Origin: Marsupella aquatica
Lineage: Eukaryota > Marchantiophyta
Length of the DNA stretch: 64,000 bases
Direction: 5' to 3'
NCBI GenBank assembly: GCA_973895155.1
Contig: OZ316892.1
Coordinates: 15,252,001 to 15,316,000 of the forward strand
Below, one piece after another: positions 22,181-35,359 of this stretch. The notes under the pieces were generated by a model that saw nothing but the letters and a program-made list of their open reading frames with translations, was not told the origin of the DNA and ran no database searches. A program made the translations under genes and the position numbers. Position 1 is the stretch's first letter. Each line of letters begins with the position of its first letter.

Positions 22181-23674
22181 AGTGGTGGACCTCGCCACCC
22201 AGCGCCGTCACCAATCCCAGCACTTGCGCCTAAGTGTGCTTAGTGCCCGAACGCCTCCATGGAATACCTCGAGCAAGCATCCCAATGCCTCTATCACTAC
22301 CTGCGGCCCCTCCCATACGAAGCCACACTTGCTCACCTACACGACCGCTACTCAACGGTCCTCACAGTCTGCACAAGCAACCAAGCACCTCGGTAAATAA
22401 CCCCTTCGGATCTAGAACTCGCCAAGTCTAGCCTCCTAACTCAAGCTCAACAGACGTTGGTAAATAGGTCAGCGATAGGTCCTCCCGATGCCATAAGCCG
22501 GAACCAGAACCCACGCCCACTGTCCGTCCAAGATAGCTCCTTCCTTGGGCGTGGCCCGGGTTCCCCCTCGTACCTATCCATCACCAATTGACCGCCCTGA
22601 CCTCAGGACATACTCATGGCCCAAATAGCATAGCTTGTCCTAAAGCTTGTCCCAAGCTTGTCTCAACACGCCGGGACCAGAACGGCCCCGACTCTAACAA
22701 CCGCTTTCGGTTCGCCCCACTGATGGTCTAGGGACCGAGCGCCCTTGGGACTCAGCCTCCATACCTACTTGGCCTTGCCTCCCCAACGCAAGCTCCCTTG
22801 GGAGGCTGAACGCGGCTTGGCTGCTGTTCGGCAGGATTTGGCAAGCGAGCGAGCTAACACCCGCAAACCACGAGAACCCATGGCACCCCCAGACCCTTCG
22901 GAGCTCAGGATGGCGTAGCCCTTGTCAAGATCTTTCCAGCGCACCCAAGAAGTCCTCCAACAGACTTTCCATTGGGAAGATATCGTCATTTCCGTTTGGC
23001 GGTTTCCCTTAGTGTCGCGACCGCCGCGGCTCACGACTTCGGCTCGGCCTTAGCCCCCAGGGAGACACCACTCCCCTCATATATGCTTCTGGAGACCTGC
23101 CACCCCCGGACCAACTTTGGTCCCTAAACATTTGGCCCCCAACCCGGATCCCATCGCGCATAATGGGCGCGCCACCAACTGGCAACGCCCATAACTTTCT
23201 TGATAGGCATCTGCAAGTGGAGTGCCTTAGCCCGTTGTGACTGGGCCGACCCAGTGCTCATGCCTAGGCCCTCAGGTCTGATCGCTGCTCGGGGCCCCCG
23301 ACCGGCCCAACCCGGATCGGACCACAACTTGCGCCCCAAGCGTCCGTTGCCAATGGCGTCAACTCCATTGGCCTTGGGCCCAAGAGGAGCTCACTCCCAA
23401 GCCCTCAAAACTCGAAGCCCATCCGATAGTCCGGACGGCCATCCTTGAGTCCGGCCCGTTTGCCCTTGACCTGACCAGCCATAGGCTAGTCCAAGCCCTT
23501 AGTGTGTGTCCCCGCCTTGGCCCCTTGCCTCGCCAGAGCCACGTCTCATTGCCCACAAGTCTCCCCATCCTAAGTCCTCCCCGGATGGCCTATCCGGGCC
23601 TGGACCATAAGGGAGCTCGGCGTCGGAGTCAGCGACGCCGGAGCTAAGTGTTAAGGTAGTCGAGTTCCGCGACT
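22181..23674 (-). repeat. 5' LTR of the chromovirus
   Basis: 1,494 bp. In element sense it starts AGTCGCGGAACTCG at 23674 and ends CCACCACT at 22181, two bases before the primer-binding site. The promoter should lie in it, but no TATA box was defined. Confidence 0.93.
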
Positions 23675-23777
23675 GGCCACAATAGGGGTGAAGTGAAAAT
23701 TAAAAGCAAGTATCAAATATTAAGGGTTTGGCCACAATAGGGGTGAATTGAAAAATAAAAGCAAGTATCAAATATTG
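23674..23777. repeat. tandem duplication of a 55-bp unit at the chromovirus border
   Basis: Two copies (from 23674 and 23729) share tggccacaataggggtgaa and aaaagcaagtatcaaatatt. The left flank of the chromovirus (agggtttggcca at 14966-14977) matches the lead-in to the second copy, so the element inserted inside the first unit of this duplication. Confidence 0.85.
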
Positions 23778-26058
23778 TCTATTATGTCACCAATGGGATT
23801 GTCTTGTTGGTAATAGATGAGTGGTTGAATTTATTGATTAGACTAAGAAGCTAAGTGTTGAACAAAGACTACATTCATAACAGCAAATCCATGACTATCC
23901 AACGCACAAGTACAATAGTCGACATAGATAGATATGTAATTCATCTCAGATGAGGCTACGTACACGGGATCACAATAGAGCTTTATAACATTCTAGGCCC
24001 GTCAGCCATACCAAGTTTCCGCAATAGAAAATCTATGCATCTCTCAACAATGAGACTAAGTTCCTCTTATCCAAGCAAACACCATTTTGGATATAGTGTA
24101 CAACATGACTAGTCTAACCAAGTTTGTGACTAAGATTAGCCCTAACTATGGTTATAGTCATAACCTTAGACCTAAAAGTAAATGCCTACCATTGGGGTTT
24201 CTCAATCTTCACTTATGATTTTCTAAAATCTTTAAAACTATCATGATTTGATATGCAAATGTGTAAACTTCTTAATTCATCTCTTGTGTAACAGCAAATA
24301 GAATTCATGTTTCTATAAGATTATTCTTAAAAACAATTGTTGCAAACACCTATGATAGAGTGATTATCCATATTCATGTAAGAGAACATACAAAATCTTT
24401 CTGTGGGAGGTAAAGATCATTCATTTAAGTTTGTTTGGAAAAATCATAACAAATACAAGGTAAATAATAACTATTGACATCATATGTGCATGATACTTGC
24501 AATAGCATAAATTAGAATTGAAATATATAAAATTGAGAAGTTGGTGGAAGATTTAACAAGACAATTGGTTAACCTTCCAACACATCTATCTAACCTCTAC
24601 CTTAACTCTGCGGAGCTAAAGTACATGGGTGTGACAATGTCAAATCCTTAAGTATCTCTCCACGTCTCATCCACACTAAATAGTACTTCTTTGCCCAATA
24701 CATATGGGATTGCATAAGGATTTGATGTTACTACATGAAGGTGCACTCTTCTCACCAACAATAATTTTGTCCTTTATTTACCTTTGCAGATAATGAGCTC
24801 ATTAGCAGGGACCCCAAGCCCGCCAACAAGGTTCATGAGGGAGGACCAAAAAATCAATCTCTACATCATTTGAGTGGTGCCTCAAGTTGGCAAAACTACC
24901 AGCTCAGAATCCTGAGGTCTAGGGTTCAAATTGTAACTTCTAACTTGAGAATTTTGTGCAAGTATATTAATAACCTTTTGGGGGGTAGGAACTCGTGAGG
25001 GAGCCTAGGTTCCCGCTAACAATTTAAGCTCAGAGGTGGCTTTGTAGTAATGAGCTCAATTTCACTCTATTGTTCTGGGTGGCCAAAATCATGCAACCAT
25101 GTATTAGTTTCTGCATGGTCATGTGCAGTTTGGGTATCCATGAGGGCATCCTCTTTGACATACTTGCTATTTGTTTACATTGTTGTGAAGAGAATTATTA
25201 TTACAGTGCTTTCTTAGTGGTCTCAAAGTACTAAAGAGACTAAACTACTAAAGAGTCAGGGGTACAAACTTTTGCTTTTTCCAGGGGTGAGATCACCTTG
25301 GTGTCACTCTCAAATTAGCCAATTTGGCCCAAAAGCATAGTGAACCACAAACAAGTTGCTAGAGAGTGACTTGACATGACACTCATAGTGATACAAGTAA
25401 CCAGTCAATCCTTGGAGACATAGGTATTCTTCTTTCATGATGTACCACTCTAGTCAACTCAATTCCAGGTATCTCTTGGTTTTTGGACAAGTTTTGGAAA
25501 ATGACATTGGGCATATCTCAAACATGGGTTTGATACTTAGAGAAATCATTTTCTTAAAACGACTTCTAGTGTAATTTAGTGTAATTTAATTCGGCCTTTG
25601 TGACCGACCCCCTCTGTTCGTGCCTGGTCTATTTTCGCTTTTTCCGAAACAGCTTCACGGTGTTTGGCTTTCCATTCTCTCCTAGAGTCGTCTGGCTTCG
25701 ATGTGGACCATAAACCCTGACCTATTCGACGCTGCCGTTTGATTGAGGAGCCTAAAGCCCTAAACCCCTCAATGCCCTATTCACCTTTCTAAAGGGATTG
25801 GAGTTTCTTTGGGAAAGGATCGTTACAATTAAATCGGAGCACGGAGTCTGGTATACAATTTTTCACATTGGGCCCTTTCCTGAGCTCGACGGCGAGGCTC
25901 CAGTCTCGTGTTGAGCCAAGCGTTTTGAACAGAAGTGCACGTCCAGTCAGGTCCGATTGATCCAGACCTCGGCGGGATTCTACACTACAGCAGAGAGTGC
26001 GGCCTGCTCGAATTTTGTTGAACTCTGCTCCGCTCCCAACCTGCCCTTCTCCCAAACG
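23778..26058. other. intergenic, LTR scrap and possible SINE-like segment
   Basis: Bases 23940-24030 (gaggctacgtacacggga...gctttataac) resemble the copia LTR near 5225. Bases 24870-24940 contain a weak tRNA-like arrangement (tggcaaaacta then gggttcaaat), which could be the internal promoter of a tRNA-derived SINE. Around 25600-25950 the sequence becomes gene-proximal, with repeated aaaccct/ccctaaac motifs near 25710-25770 that resemble telo-box promoter elements. No gene is recognised. Confidence 0.35.
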
Positions 26059-29023
26059 ATGACCATTTGTTGCGAATTCGTAGCTCTTGCGGGCGCATTT
26101 CCGTTCTGCTCGCCTCTGCCTTCTTCCGCTGCTGCACTCGTCGTCTCCCTTCTGCCGCTGAACGGCTCACACCACTGGCCGCACCATGGGAGGAGGAAGA
26201 GTTGTATCAGACGGAGGCCAGGGGCGTTGAACAGCAAGGATCGGCTTCGTTGGTTTCAGGACTCGGAGAATCCATTCTCCGATGAAGTTATTGGTAGTTG
26301 TTCGCATTCTTCTTCGTCTGCTGGGCAGTACTTCGGGTTTCCGTCGTCATCGTCGAAGCGTTGTGGGTCCTCTCCTCGGGCTGAAGCGGAGAACGGTATC
26401 TGGGGGGCGGACGATCACGACCACACCTCACCCCTGAGCCCTGACAATGGCGTTTCTCTCTTTGATTACGCTTCGCTTCATATCGTTGGCTCTCCATCTC
26501 AGGCAACGCCTTTGTCACTTGATCGCTCGCGTTAGATGGAAGTTCTGTCCTTAATTTGGGAAATAGAAAACAGCCTTTGCTCCTGCTCGTACTGAGACTT
26601 TTGATGTTTTGCGTTCCGAATAGGGTGATGCGTCGTCGAGCCCAGCCTCTTTAATTGTTGCTGGAGCTGCTTCAAATAACCGTGCAGGGCTACATCGTAC
26701 TCCAATTTCAGGAGGTGTTCAAAGTGCCACTTCTTCTCATGGTCTGCCACACCCAGCCATAGCTGTTCGTAACTTGATTGAACAGGCAAGTACCGTATTG
26801 TTGTGTCTCTTTCAAGGTCATTTTTATCTGGTAATATGGTGTTGTCAGCAGCAGTCAACTGTGAGCTCTTGTTGTACAGGAGTGATTATCTAGAAAGCTT
26901 GTACCGGGTAGATGTTATTCAGCAAGAAGGTTTTCTCTGGGACCAAATTTAATTCAACTGTCTTGAAAGCATTTAGCGTGACTCGATTGGTTTCTTTGTC
27001 CAGCGAAGTTTCTGGCCACACTTTCTAAATTGGATAGTCACCTTCATGGTGATTTTCAGGCTCGTTATGCACACCTCTGTTCTATCATGTCTCGCATGCA
27101 CCATCGGAGACGTGGGTATCCGTTTGGTTCGCTCGTGGAATTCGCCACCGATTCTTCAGGACGTAAGGCATTACTAATTTCGTCCTAGCATTATCCTATT
27201 GGTTGCGGCATTTGGGGCCTTTATCAGGATCTTGAGTCGCGTTTGTGTGAGGTTCATGTGATTGTTTTAGTTTCGGTTACACAGCTCTAATGGGATTGCC
27301 ACTGCCAATGTAGCTGCGATTCTACTCTGCTCTGATTTAGCATTTGTATTCGTGGATTGGAGGATGGAGTGAGTTCTGATTCTTAGCCCGTCGATAACCT
27401 CCAAGTGGAGCTGACTTTGCTTACTGTCCGGTATTCCAGATCCGATACTTTCTCTGTCTCCTTTGGCTATCCATACCAGGAACCTCCTTGCAGATCCCCG
27501 TTGTACGTTGGTGGTCCAGGTGCCGTTCAGAACCAAAACTTTAAGAGCTCTGCGAGTCTGTAATATTAGTGAATGTTTTCAGCTGTGATTACTCCATTAA
27601 CTGTTGTCTTGGTTTTGTCCTCATGGATAAAGGAAACCGTGGCGGACCCTGATTATCAGCTGACGCAATGATATTTGCCTCTGGTCGTGAATCAGGGACC
27701 TCGAGATTTTGTACTTCGGATGTATAATTTCGTTGTCATGATTCTGTACTTTAATCTGATACAACGGAATACAAGGCTTCATGAAAAATCTCGGACTCCT
27801 ATTTATATTTGTCGTTTTATCTGAGTTAAAATATCTTAGCGGAATTCTACTTTCCATCCGTGTGAGCACGTTACTACATGCTGATGTGCGATTCTGCCAG
27901 GTACCTGGGTGGAGTGGTCTAGCAAATGCGAGGGTGACACTATTCGGTGACGTATATCCGCTTCCTCCCGAGCGACAGGTAAGGAGTTATGAAGTACGTG
28001 GGCAGCTTTTGAATTGCATTGAAGACTAGTGATGGTTAGAAGTACTTCAAGTTTTCTATCATAAAGAGCAGGAAAGAGAGGATTTGACGTAGCCTGACGC
28101 AGGAATGGGCACACAAACATTACACTGTCAAACATCAACACGGGGCATCCCAGCAGTGGGGAAACTTCAACTATTATCGAATGGAGACTATCAGGTCTGG
28201 TTTCTGTTAAAAGTAGCCCATGAACAAAACAAATTAATCTTTCTAAACTACAGGTCGCTAAACCATGAACCCTAAAACTCGCACTACTAACAACTGGGTA
28301 GTGTCCTGGAATTCGCCACAGTGATGTCTACTTCGTCGGAGGATTCGGGACAGTCGCATGGGTGGATGTGAATGAGTACGAGAGTGCACTTCCAGATGTT
28401 ATTGCTGCCCGTGGTTCTGAGCAGACATTGCAGGTTTGATTCTTGCCTCCTTCTTAGTCATATCTTATATTATTTTTGCCATGAGCCACACGTGAGCAGT
28501 AGCTAGATCCAAGATAGTTAGAATCTCTTAGAGCGGACTTTTCAGCTAAGGGGTACGCTTGGAGTTTTGGAGGTAGTGAAAGTAAAATTCAAGAAGAAGT
28601 CTTGTATGGTATAATCATTCTGTTTTGCATTGTCTGCAGGAGTTGAATTCAAAGTTCTCCAGACCGCTTAGAGAGGTTCTATCAATTGAGTCAGAGGTTG
28701 ATGATGCTGCTCTTATCTCGATTGACAGCAAAGGTGTTGATATCCGCGTCCGTCAAGGGGCTCAGGTACGATTATGTGGACCCAAGAAAAAACATCGATA
28801 CTCCCGTATGCTATTGTTATAATCATCGCCAAGGAGTGCAATTGATATTCAGATATATGCAGAGGGGTTTCCATCCTTTCAAGGAGTTGACTTGTATACC
28901 CTGGTTGCGCAGTTCAACGTACAAAGGTTACCATTTCTGGAAGATCACGGTGTGGAAACTTTGGATCAAGCAATCGCGGCTCTTCAAAAGGTCTTGGATG
29001 ATGCCTCAAAAATTTCGCACTAA
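26059..29023 (+). CDS. FMN-binding split-barrel (pyridoxamine 5'-phosphate oxidase-like) protein, likely plastid, nine exons
   Basis: Exons 2-9 are 26624-26785, 27060-27162, 27440-27519, 27901-27978, 28103-28194, 28322-28433, 28640-28765 and 28913-29023, with consistent phases (864 nt). Exon 1 lies in a Ser-rich frame starting with the ATG at 26059, probably a transit peptide, but its donor is not settled (the GT at 26395 is one option). Diagnostic segments are MHHRRRGYPFGSLVEFATD, SPLAIHTRNLLADPRCTLVV, VPGWSGLANARVTLFGDVYP, QWGNFNYYRME, FVGGFGTVAWVDV and DDAALISIDSKGVDIRVRQ. The first part is the FMN-binding split barrel. The C-terminal part resembles the DUF2470/HugZ-type domain of plant plastid proteins in this family. 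The intron after exon 2 starts with GC (CAG|GCAAGT). The gene appears intact. Confidence 0.88.
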
Positions 29024-31639
29024 TCTTGCAGCAGTTCTACTCAATTTTGTGGTAAGGAAGTAAATCGTCTCCTAAACACAAGTCCCCTTTAAGAGTTCAA
29101 TACGCTACACACGTTTCACCTGTTGCTACCCACCTCAGGAACTCCTACGAACCTACGAATGCTTTGCACCGTGAGTTGGGCAGTACGTTTAACAATCTCA
29201 GCAGTAGGGATGAATTAAGATCTGACACCACTCATTATGCATGAGCCGTCACCGGACCAATTACTTCCTGTGACCGCATTTGTCCGCCAAAGTTTCGGAT
29301 TTGATTTGCTTCCGGTTTTGAAACTCGTATTTTAGCTGTCATGTACACACTGTAAAAAAGCCAGGTTATAGAGGAGGGCAGTTGCGGAAAATTCTGTTCA
29401 CCGAAGCGTTTTAAAGCCTCATCCCTCGTCACTGTGACACATAAATTTTGTCATTGTATTTAGGCGTCTTAGATGGAGCCTAGCAACTCATACATCGTTA
29501 CAATCCCAATACTGAGCTATTATATGTATTATATGATCATTGACGCACCAAGTTTGAAAGCGAACATTCTGAATTGCTGAAGCCTATTCTAAAGTCTCCA
29601 TTATGGATCTTGCCCGAAGGCTTTAAGGATCGCATTTGAATTGGAATAATGGTACAGGAAAACTATATTCTATAAGATTTCTAAAACATCCTTCTTGAAT
29701 CAGTTGTTGTGCTCCCCTGTTACTCTCGCTCTCGTCACTTGACATCCTGGAAGAGAGATCTGGAGTACATATTCAGTGTTGTTTTGATTTTATCTCACCA
29801 ATTTAAGAGATGCCTAGTTTACCGCATGGGCTCATACCAAGTTCGACCCATTTGGGAGGCATGTGACTCTCAAAGCGATCAAATTGATGCTCATTTATGT
29901 ACCTGCTTGCTCATGGCCAGAGTGACTGACAACTATGAACAGGTTGTCTACAAACTCTGTTCACTGTACATCCAATGGCCCACGCATTGCTTTGAGACCT
30001 TTGCGTCTGGTATGATGTGACAATTCTTGGCCTAAGGCTAAAATAAGGTTATCTGTGGCCAATTCTCGAATCTAACAGATTATCTCCAGTCCAGGAAACC
30101 CAATTTGGGGAACTCAACCATTTTCGTGAGGACAAAATGTGGTCTCGTCCTTATACATGTGCCCGGACATGTGTAAATAGTACATTACCTCTTTTGGAAT
30201 GTTTTGGACAATCATTTGGACAAAAGAGCCTTCTTCTTGCCTCGATTCACTCTGATACGAGAGGAAACACTTTTGATATATACAGATCTCATTGATGGGA
30301 CTCTCCTTGCTCTCGAAGTCCAGTGGGATTGAAATAGTGTTATGTAAATCTCAAAATCGTGCATTTTAAACAATTGTTTTTGGCCCAGTGTAAAGAAGAT
30401 GGGTGCCACAAGTTATGCATGTAGTTGGTCAGGGTTTGGTCGTGCTGACATTGTCATTAAAACTCTGCAGTCGCAATCCCTACATAAGATGTCCCTTGCA
30501 TGTTACATGATTGGCTATGCTTATATTATTGCAGTTTGGAATGAACTTACCAAGCTTGGCGGTGTGATATTGTTTTGAATTCATGTACAGAAATGGAGCC
30601 CTTGTTGTGATTTGACTTATTTCCTCGGTTTGATAGTAGGCAAAAGTGAGCCTCCTTGGTGACTTCTAAATATTTACTTTGACCATAATTTTGTCAAGCT
30701 GTTGGGGTTAGCAGGCGTGATTGGGCATAGTAGTGAGAGGATTCGTCAGGCTCGACCTTGGACATGTGTTGTTGGAGCCCAAAACACCCTCTTAGTGTGT
30801 TATTAAGTATTGGTTGCTCATCTATGTCTGCAACCTAAAATCCAGACGGTCTTGAGAATTGCATTTTAGACAGATATATACATATTCCTTTGCATCCTGA
30901 GCCGTCGTTTTCGAGCAATACCTCCTGCTTCTCTTATCTTGTCTTCCAGCGCTATTCACTATCAAATCAACCAGGGTTCAACAAAGTAGGAACCAAATAC
31001 TCATGTCAACCATATAAGTTGGGAGCAACTTGGGAAGACACAAATCTGTACGCGATGTATTAAAGTTTGCCCCCTGCAAGTGTTGTTCATTATGAGCCTT
31101 ATGCCTGTGTAGCTTTTCAATTCTCATCATTAATGTGCACACAATGGCCCTAGTCTTGGCATTTCGGATGTACATGCTACTGCATCTTTGGGGGGATCTG
31201 ACCTTGTTTGCCTTACCTGGCCATTGCGGCAAGTACCTCGATCGTCAGGCCTTGTAGGATCAATCCACTATGGGTCTGTGTTGAAATCCATGATGATGTT
31301 GCCAGCACTTACTACCTCATTCATAAAGTCTTCACCAAAAACATCCACTCCATTTTCGCAAGAAAATAGCCTCTACTTCTATAAGATTAGTACCACGAGA
31401 GACATGAACTTTGAAGGTAGTGGTGGTAGGACACTGGTAATGAAAGGCAAAGAGAATTTTGTACAACACTGGTCGTTTGGGCAACCAATATGGATATGGA
31501 ATACCTTTTTCATTAAGTTTACCCAACAAATACCAACAACGCCCAATCCTCTTACTTTCAATCCTGTCTCTCTAATCAATTGAGCACATACTCCCCATTC
31601 CTTGCCCTTGAATGCACCTCTACAACCCCGACTCTTACC
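29024..31639. other. 3' flank and intergenic, no gene recognised
   Basis: About 2.6 kb without a supported gene. Short frames on both strands (for example 29709-30020 and 31188-31583) show no domain. Some of the stretch 31250-31640 may be degraded repeat, since it leads into LTR copies. Confidence 0.4.
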
Positions 31640-32634
31640 ACTTGTTGAGATGCGAGCCAAAAAGAACATCCCAATGTCATTTGTGCCCAGTCGATTTGGT
31701 TGGAGTCCAGGTGAGGGGCCAGAATTAGCAGGAAATGGTTAGTTTGACGATGGCAGGTCAAAAGCATATATGAGGGGAATGCATGGTGTCTCTCTCAATG
31801 GTCAGGAGCAAGCACAAGCCTGGATGTGGTTTGCTTGAATGTGCTACTAAGAGTAGATACCAAATAGAAATGATGATATCTTCTCAAGAGAAAGTCCATT
31901 TGGGACTTGTTGAGTACGTTGGAAAACTCTTGAGTGACACCTCCTCACAATATCAGCCAGTCTTGGTATGAATTTGGTCCACACGGTTTTCATGGACTAG
32001 CTTGCTTGTCTACTTGCCAGAAGAGCAGCCAATTCACGTTTGATTTCCACAAAATTTGCATTGGAGTGGCCATTTGACAGGCCTGGGTGTTGAAGGCCAA
32101 GTTTTTCATGCCCTAACAAGCCTAGTTGAGTTGTACTCATTGAGATGGTTATGAGAGTCGGGATAAGGTTGATCTCGACGCTTGGGACAAACTTCATAAC
32201 AACCTAGCTATTTGGGCCATGGGCATGTCTTGGAGGCAGGGCAGTCAGCCAATGATGGATGAAAGTGAATAAGCCCAAATGCCACCGGATAGAGGGACTA
32301 TTTTTTTACGACTAATGGGTGTCACCCTTAGCTTCAGCTTATGCCTAAATCTATCCGCTACCCTACTTACTAAACACTGTTGAGTTGATGCAAGACAAAA
32401 AGGTCTTTGGTGTTACCGGTTGGTTTGTTTGCTTGTGCCAACTGTAAAGGTTGTTGATTAAAAATAGTGTTGATGAGCAAGTGCGGCTTCATACGGAAGT
32501 TGTTGCTGGAAATGATAGGAGCACTAGATTGCTTGCTCGTGGAGTTTTTTATAGGGGCTTGGGAACTCAAAGTACCTAGGTATTGAGTTTGGTGCTCGGT
32601 TTGGTGAGGGTGTATGGTGACTAGGTCCACCACT
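31640..32634 (+). repeat. degraded chromovirus-family LTR, copy A (5'-truncated)
   Basis: It aligns in order with the 3' two thirds of the solo LTR at 44221-45742 (gagtccaggtgaggggccagaa, aagcatatatgagggga, then the end GGTCCACCACT at 32624-32634). The left border is approximate. Identity is low with many indels, so this is an old copy. Confidence 0.7.
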
Positions 32635-33641
32635 ACGCCTAACAAGGAAGTTATGGATCGAGCAAGTTTGCTTTGTGCCCACTCAACTTAGTTGGAGTGC
32701 AGGTTGGGGGCCAAAATAGGAGACCAAAGTTGGACTGGGGGTGGCCTCACCAAAATCATATATGAGGGGAGCATAGCCTCTCTCAGTGGGCTAGGGGCGA
32801 GCCCAAGTCTGGATGCATGGCAGTCCCATTACTTACAGGAGACACCAAATTGAAAGACAATATACCCTCAACTAGAAGCCCTTTAGAGGACTTCTTGGGT
32901 GCGTTGAAAATCTCTAAGAAGTGTACCTTCTCAAGATATCATCTATGTCTTGGGCAGACTTTGTTCCTCACAGTTTGCATGGACTATCCCACTTGCTTGT
33001 TGAACCTGCCAAAATAGCAGCCAATCCACATTTGGTTCCCACGAGAGCTTGCATTGGAACTGGCCATACAGAGTAGGCTTGGGTGTTGAGGTACAAGTTC
33101 ATGGTGCCATAAGGATCCTAGTTGAGTTGGGCCATTAAGACGGTTACTTACAAGAGCTGGGACGAGGCTGGTCACGACGCTTGGGACAAGCTACAAGCTA
33201 GCTATTCGAGCTATGAGCATATCTTGGAGGAAGGGCGGTTAGCCACTGACAAAAATAAAGTGAAGAAGTTTGGGAGACATCCAATAAAGGGACTATACTA
33301 GATGAACAATGGGTGTCAATTTTAGCTTCAACTTATGGCAAGGTATCCAATAACTTATTTTCTAACAACTATAAAGCTGCCTTGATACAAGATGACAGTC
33401 TTAAGTTTTGCGACGGAAATGATTACTTACTGGTTGGTTCGCTTCCTTGTGCAGATTTTAGAGGTTGTTGAGCTGCAATCGCGTTCAGGAGCAAGTACAA
33501 TTTTGCATGGGAGTTGCCACTGATTACGATAGGGGCACCAGGTTGCTTGTTCATGAAGTTTTGTGTAGGTGCTTGGATACTCATAGTGCCTAGGCCGAGC
33601 TTCCAACCGTTGCTGGATGATGGGTTGCTAGGTCCACCACT
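32635..33641 (+). repeat. degraded chromovirus-family LTR, copy B (5'-truncated)
   Basis: It begins acgcctaacaaggaagttatgg immediately after the ACT end of copy A, corresponding to position 44708 of the solo LTR. It ends GGTCCACCACT at 33641. It is head to tail with copy A. Confidence 0.72.
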
Positions 33642-34400
33642 TTACTCAAGCGCATCCAAACCCCTTGGTTGGACGATTGGGCGTAAGGTTAGAAGCTAAA
33701 CATAGGGGACCAAAGTTGGTCCCAGGTAGACGTATCTCTAGAAGCATACATGAGGGGATTGGTGTCTCCTCTAGTGAATAAGGGGTGAGCCCAAGGCATG
33801 GGGCACAACGATTGCACTGCCAAAGGAAAATATCATATGGAAACAACAATATATTGTAATGGGGAGTCGGTTGGGGGACTTCTTGGGCTTGTTTGAAAGC
33901 TTTTGAGAGTCACTACTTTCTCAGTTAGGCCCTCTGATAACTTTGGTTGTCATGATTTGCAGGGAAATTGAACCTGCTTGTTGATCTTGTCAAAATGGCA
34001 GCCAAGCGACATCGAATCTCCACAGGGACTCCATTTTGGGGAGGCCAATGCCCATAGACAAGGTGTTGAGGGCCAAGTTTGTCATGCCCTAGTGATTCAA
34101 GTTCAGTTGGACCCATTGGGACAGAAGCTAGACTTAGAAATGGATTGGTCTTGACACCTTGGAACAAGATAGTTGCTTAGGGCCATTCTTATGTACAAGA
34201 GGCAAAGCGATCAGTTATGGATAAATAGAAAATGGGGAAACAAGGATACATCCAATAGAGTTACTTCAGACAAACAATTAGTGTTGACCCTTTGTTTATA
34301 CTTATGGCAAGACTGGCACACTATGAGAAATTCTATTTGCTAACCAACTTACTAATGATTGTTGAGTTTGGAACAAGACAATCATTAAATTGTCCCTTGC
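33642..34400 (+). repeat. degraded chromovirus-family LTR, copy C (truncated at both ends)
   Basis: It follows copy B directly and starts slightly further into the LTR (corresponding to about 44745 of the solo LTR). It shares aggggaccaaagttggtcc, agcatacatgagggga and gttatggataaa...gtgt...acttatggca. It fades out at about 34400 without reaching the LTR end. Confidence 0.68.
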
Positions 34401-35359
34401 TATCTTGAGTGAAGTATTTACCTTGTCCATGACACAAGCTACATTGTTCACCGTAATTAGTGTTATTACGTAATTAGTGTCAGATTTTGAGTCCAAGTAA
34501 CACATATCTTTGTCGGTTTTTCCAACAACGAAAAAAATGCTTTTTGTTAAAATTGCTATTTGTTAAAATTGTGTATTTTTCAAAATAGATTTTCCTCTAT
34601 AAACACTTTGGTTACCACAGCAACACTAATTCATGTGCACATAAAATTAGTGTGACTAGCATTAATTGACTAATAGACCCTTGAAATTGATGCTCTTGAA
34701 TTATAGCATGTTCATCCTAATACATGTCTATTTTGACTTATCCAAAAGAATTTGAAACAATCATTATAAGAGTTAATGTAAGGATAGATTTTAATTTGAC
34801 TATTTTATGAAACACAAGTATTGAAAGAATGATTATAAGAACCATAATGAAAAAAATGCACACTTTTCTGAAAGTGAGAGAAGTACAGTACTCTATGGGT
34901 GAGACAAAGTGCATTAATTTGAAGGCACTTGTCAATGTACCTGTATAGATACAATACTTTGTGATTCAATGAGAAGTAAGTTAACCTTGTTCTCTTTTAA
35001 TTTTCTGCTCTATTTGGTGGTGCTTTCTAGGTAACACTGTTGATAAATAAACCATAAACATAACCATTGGAAACTTTAACCAATGGACATTCTAAGCTGC
35101 ACTACATCCATAAAGAGAATACTAGTTGCTTGGTTGAAGGGTAGAACCCTCTCATGCAAGTAAAGGAAAATGCCACTTAAAATGAAAAATAATATTCAGA
35201 GAACCTCATAAAAATAAAGGAAATGAAAAGAATTAAAGGGGGTGCCAAAAATGACTAAATTCTAAATAGTACATTACTTAAACATAGATTAGACCAGATT
35301 AACATAAAATTAAATACATTACATGCAATTTGGATCAGACAAGATAACCGGAGAGTGTA
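34401..35359. other. AT-rich spacer with isolated satellite units
   Basis: A single diverged unit of the satellite found at 35360-35765 is present at about 34620-34705 (attcatgtgcacataaaatta...attgactaatagaccc). No gene is seen; the rest is AT-rich. Confidence 0.4.

Larger units (their letters stand above)
14978..23674 (-). mobile_element. full-length Ty3/gypsy chromovirus, 8.7 kb
   Basis: Two LTRs (14978-16476 and 22181-23674) flank gag, protease, reverse transcriptase, RNase H, integrase and a C-terminal chromodomain on the minus strand. The element is bordered by GGCCA on both sides (14973-14977 and 23675-23679), a clean 5-bp target duplication. The gag-pol frame runs from 22035 to 16915 as 1,707 codons with no frameshift and seven internal stops. 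In two 180-bp blocks compared by eye the LTRs differ at about 4-5% of sites, nearly all transitions. This points to moderate age with methylation-type decay. It lies between two host genes and interrupts neither. Confidence 0.96.

Noticed and set aside
24870-24945. tRNA gene
   Set aside because: Only a weak A-box and B-box-like pair is seen, and no cloverleaf can be drawn; at most a SINE remnant.
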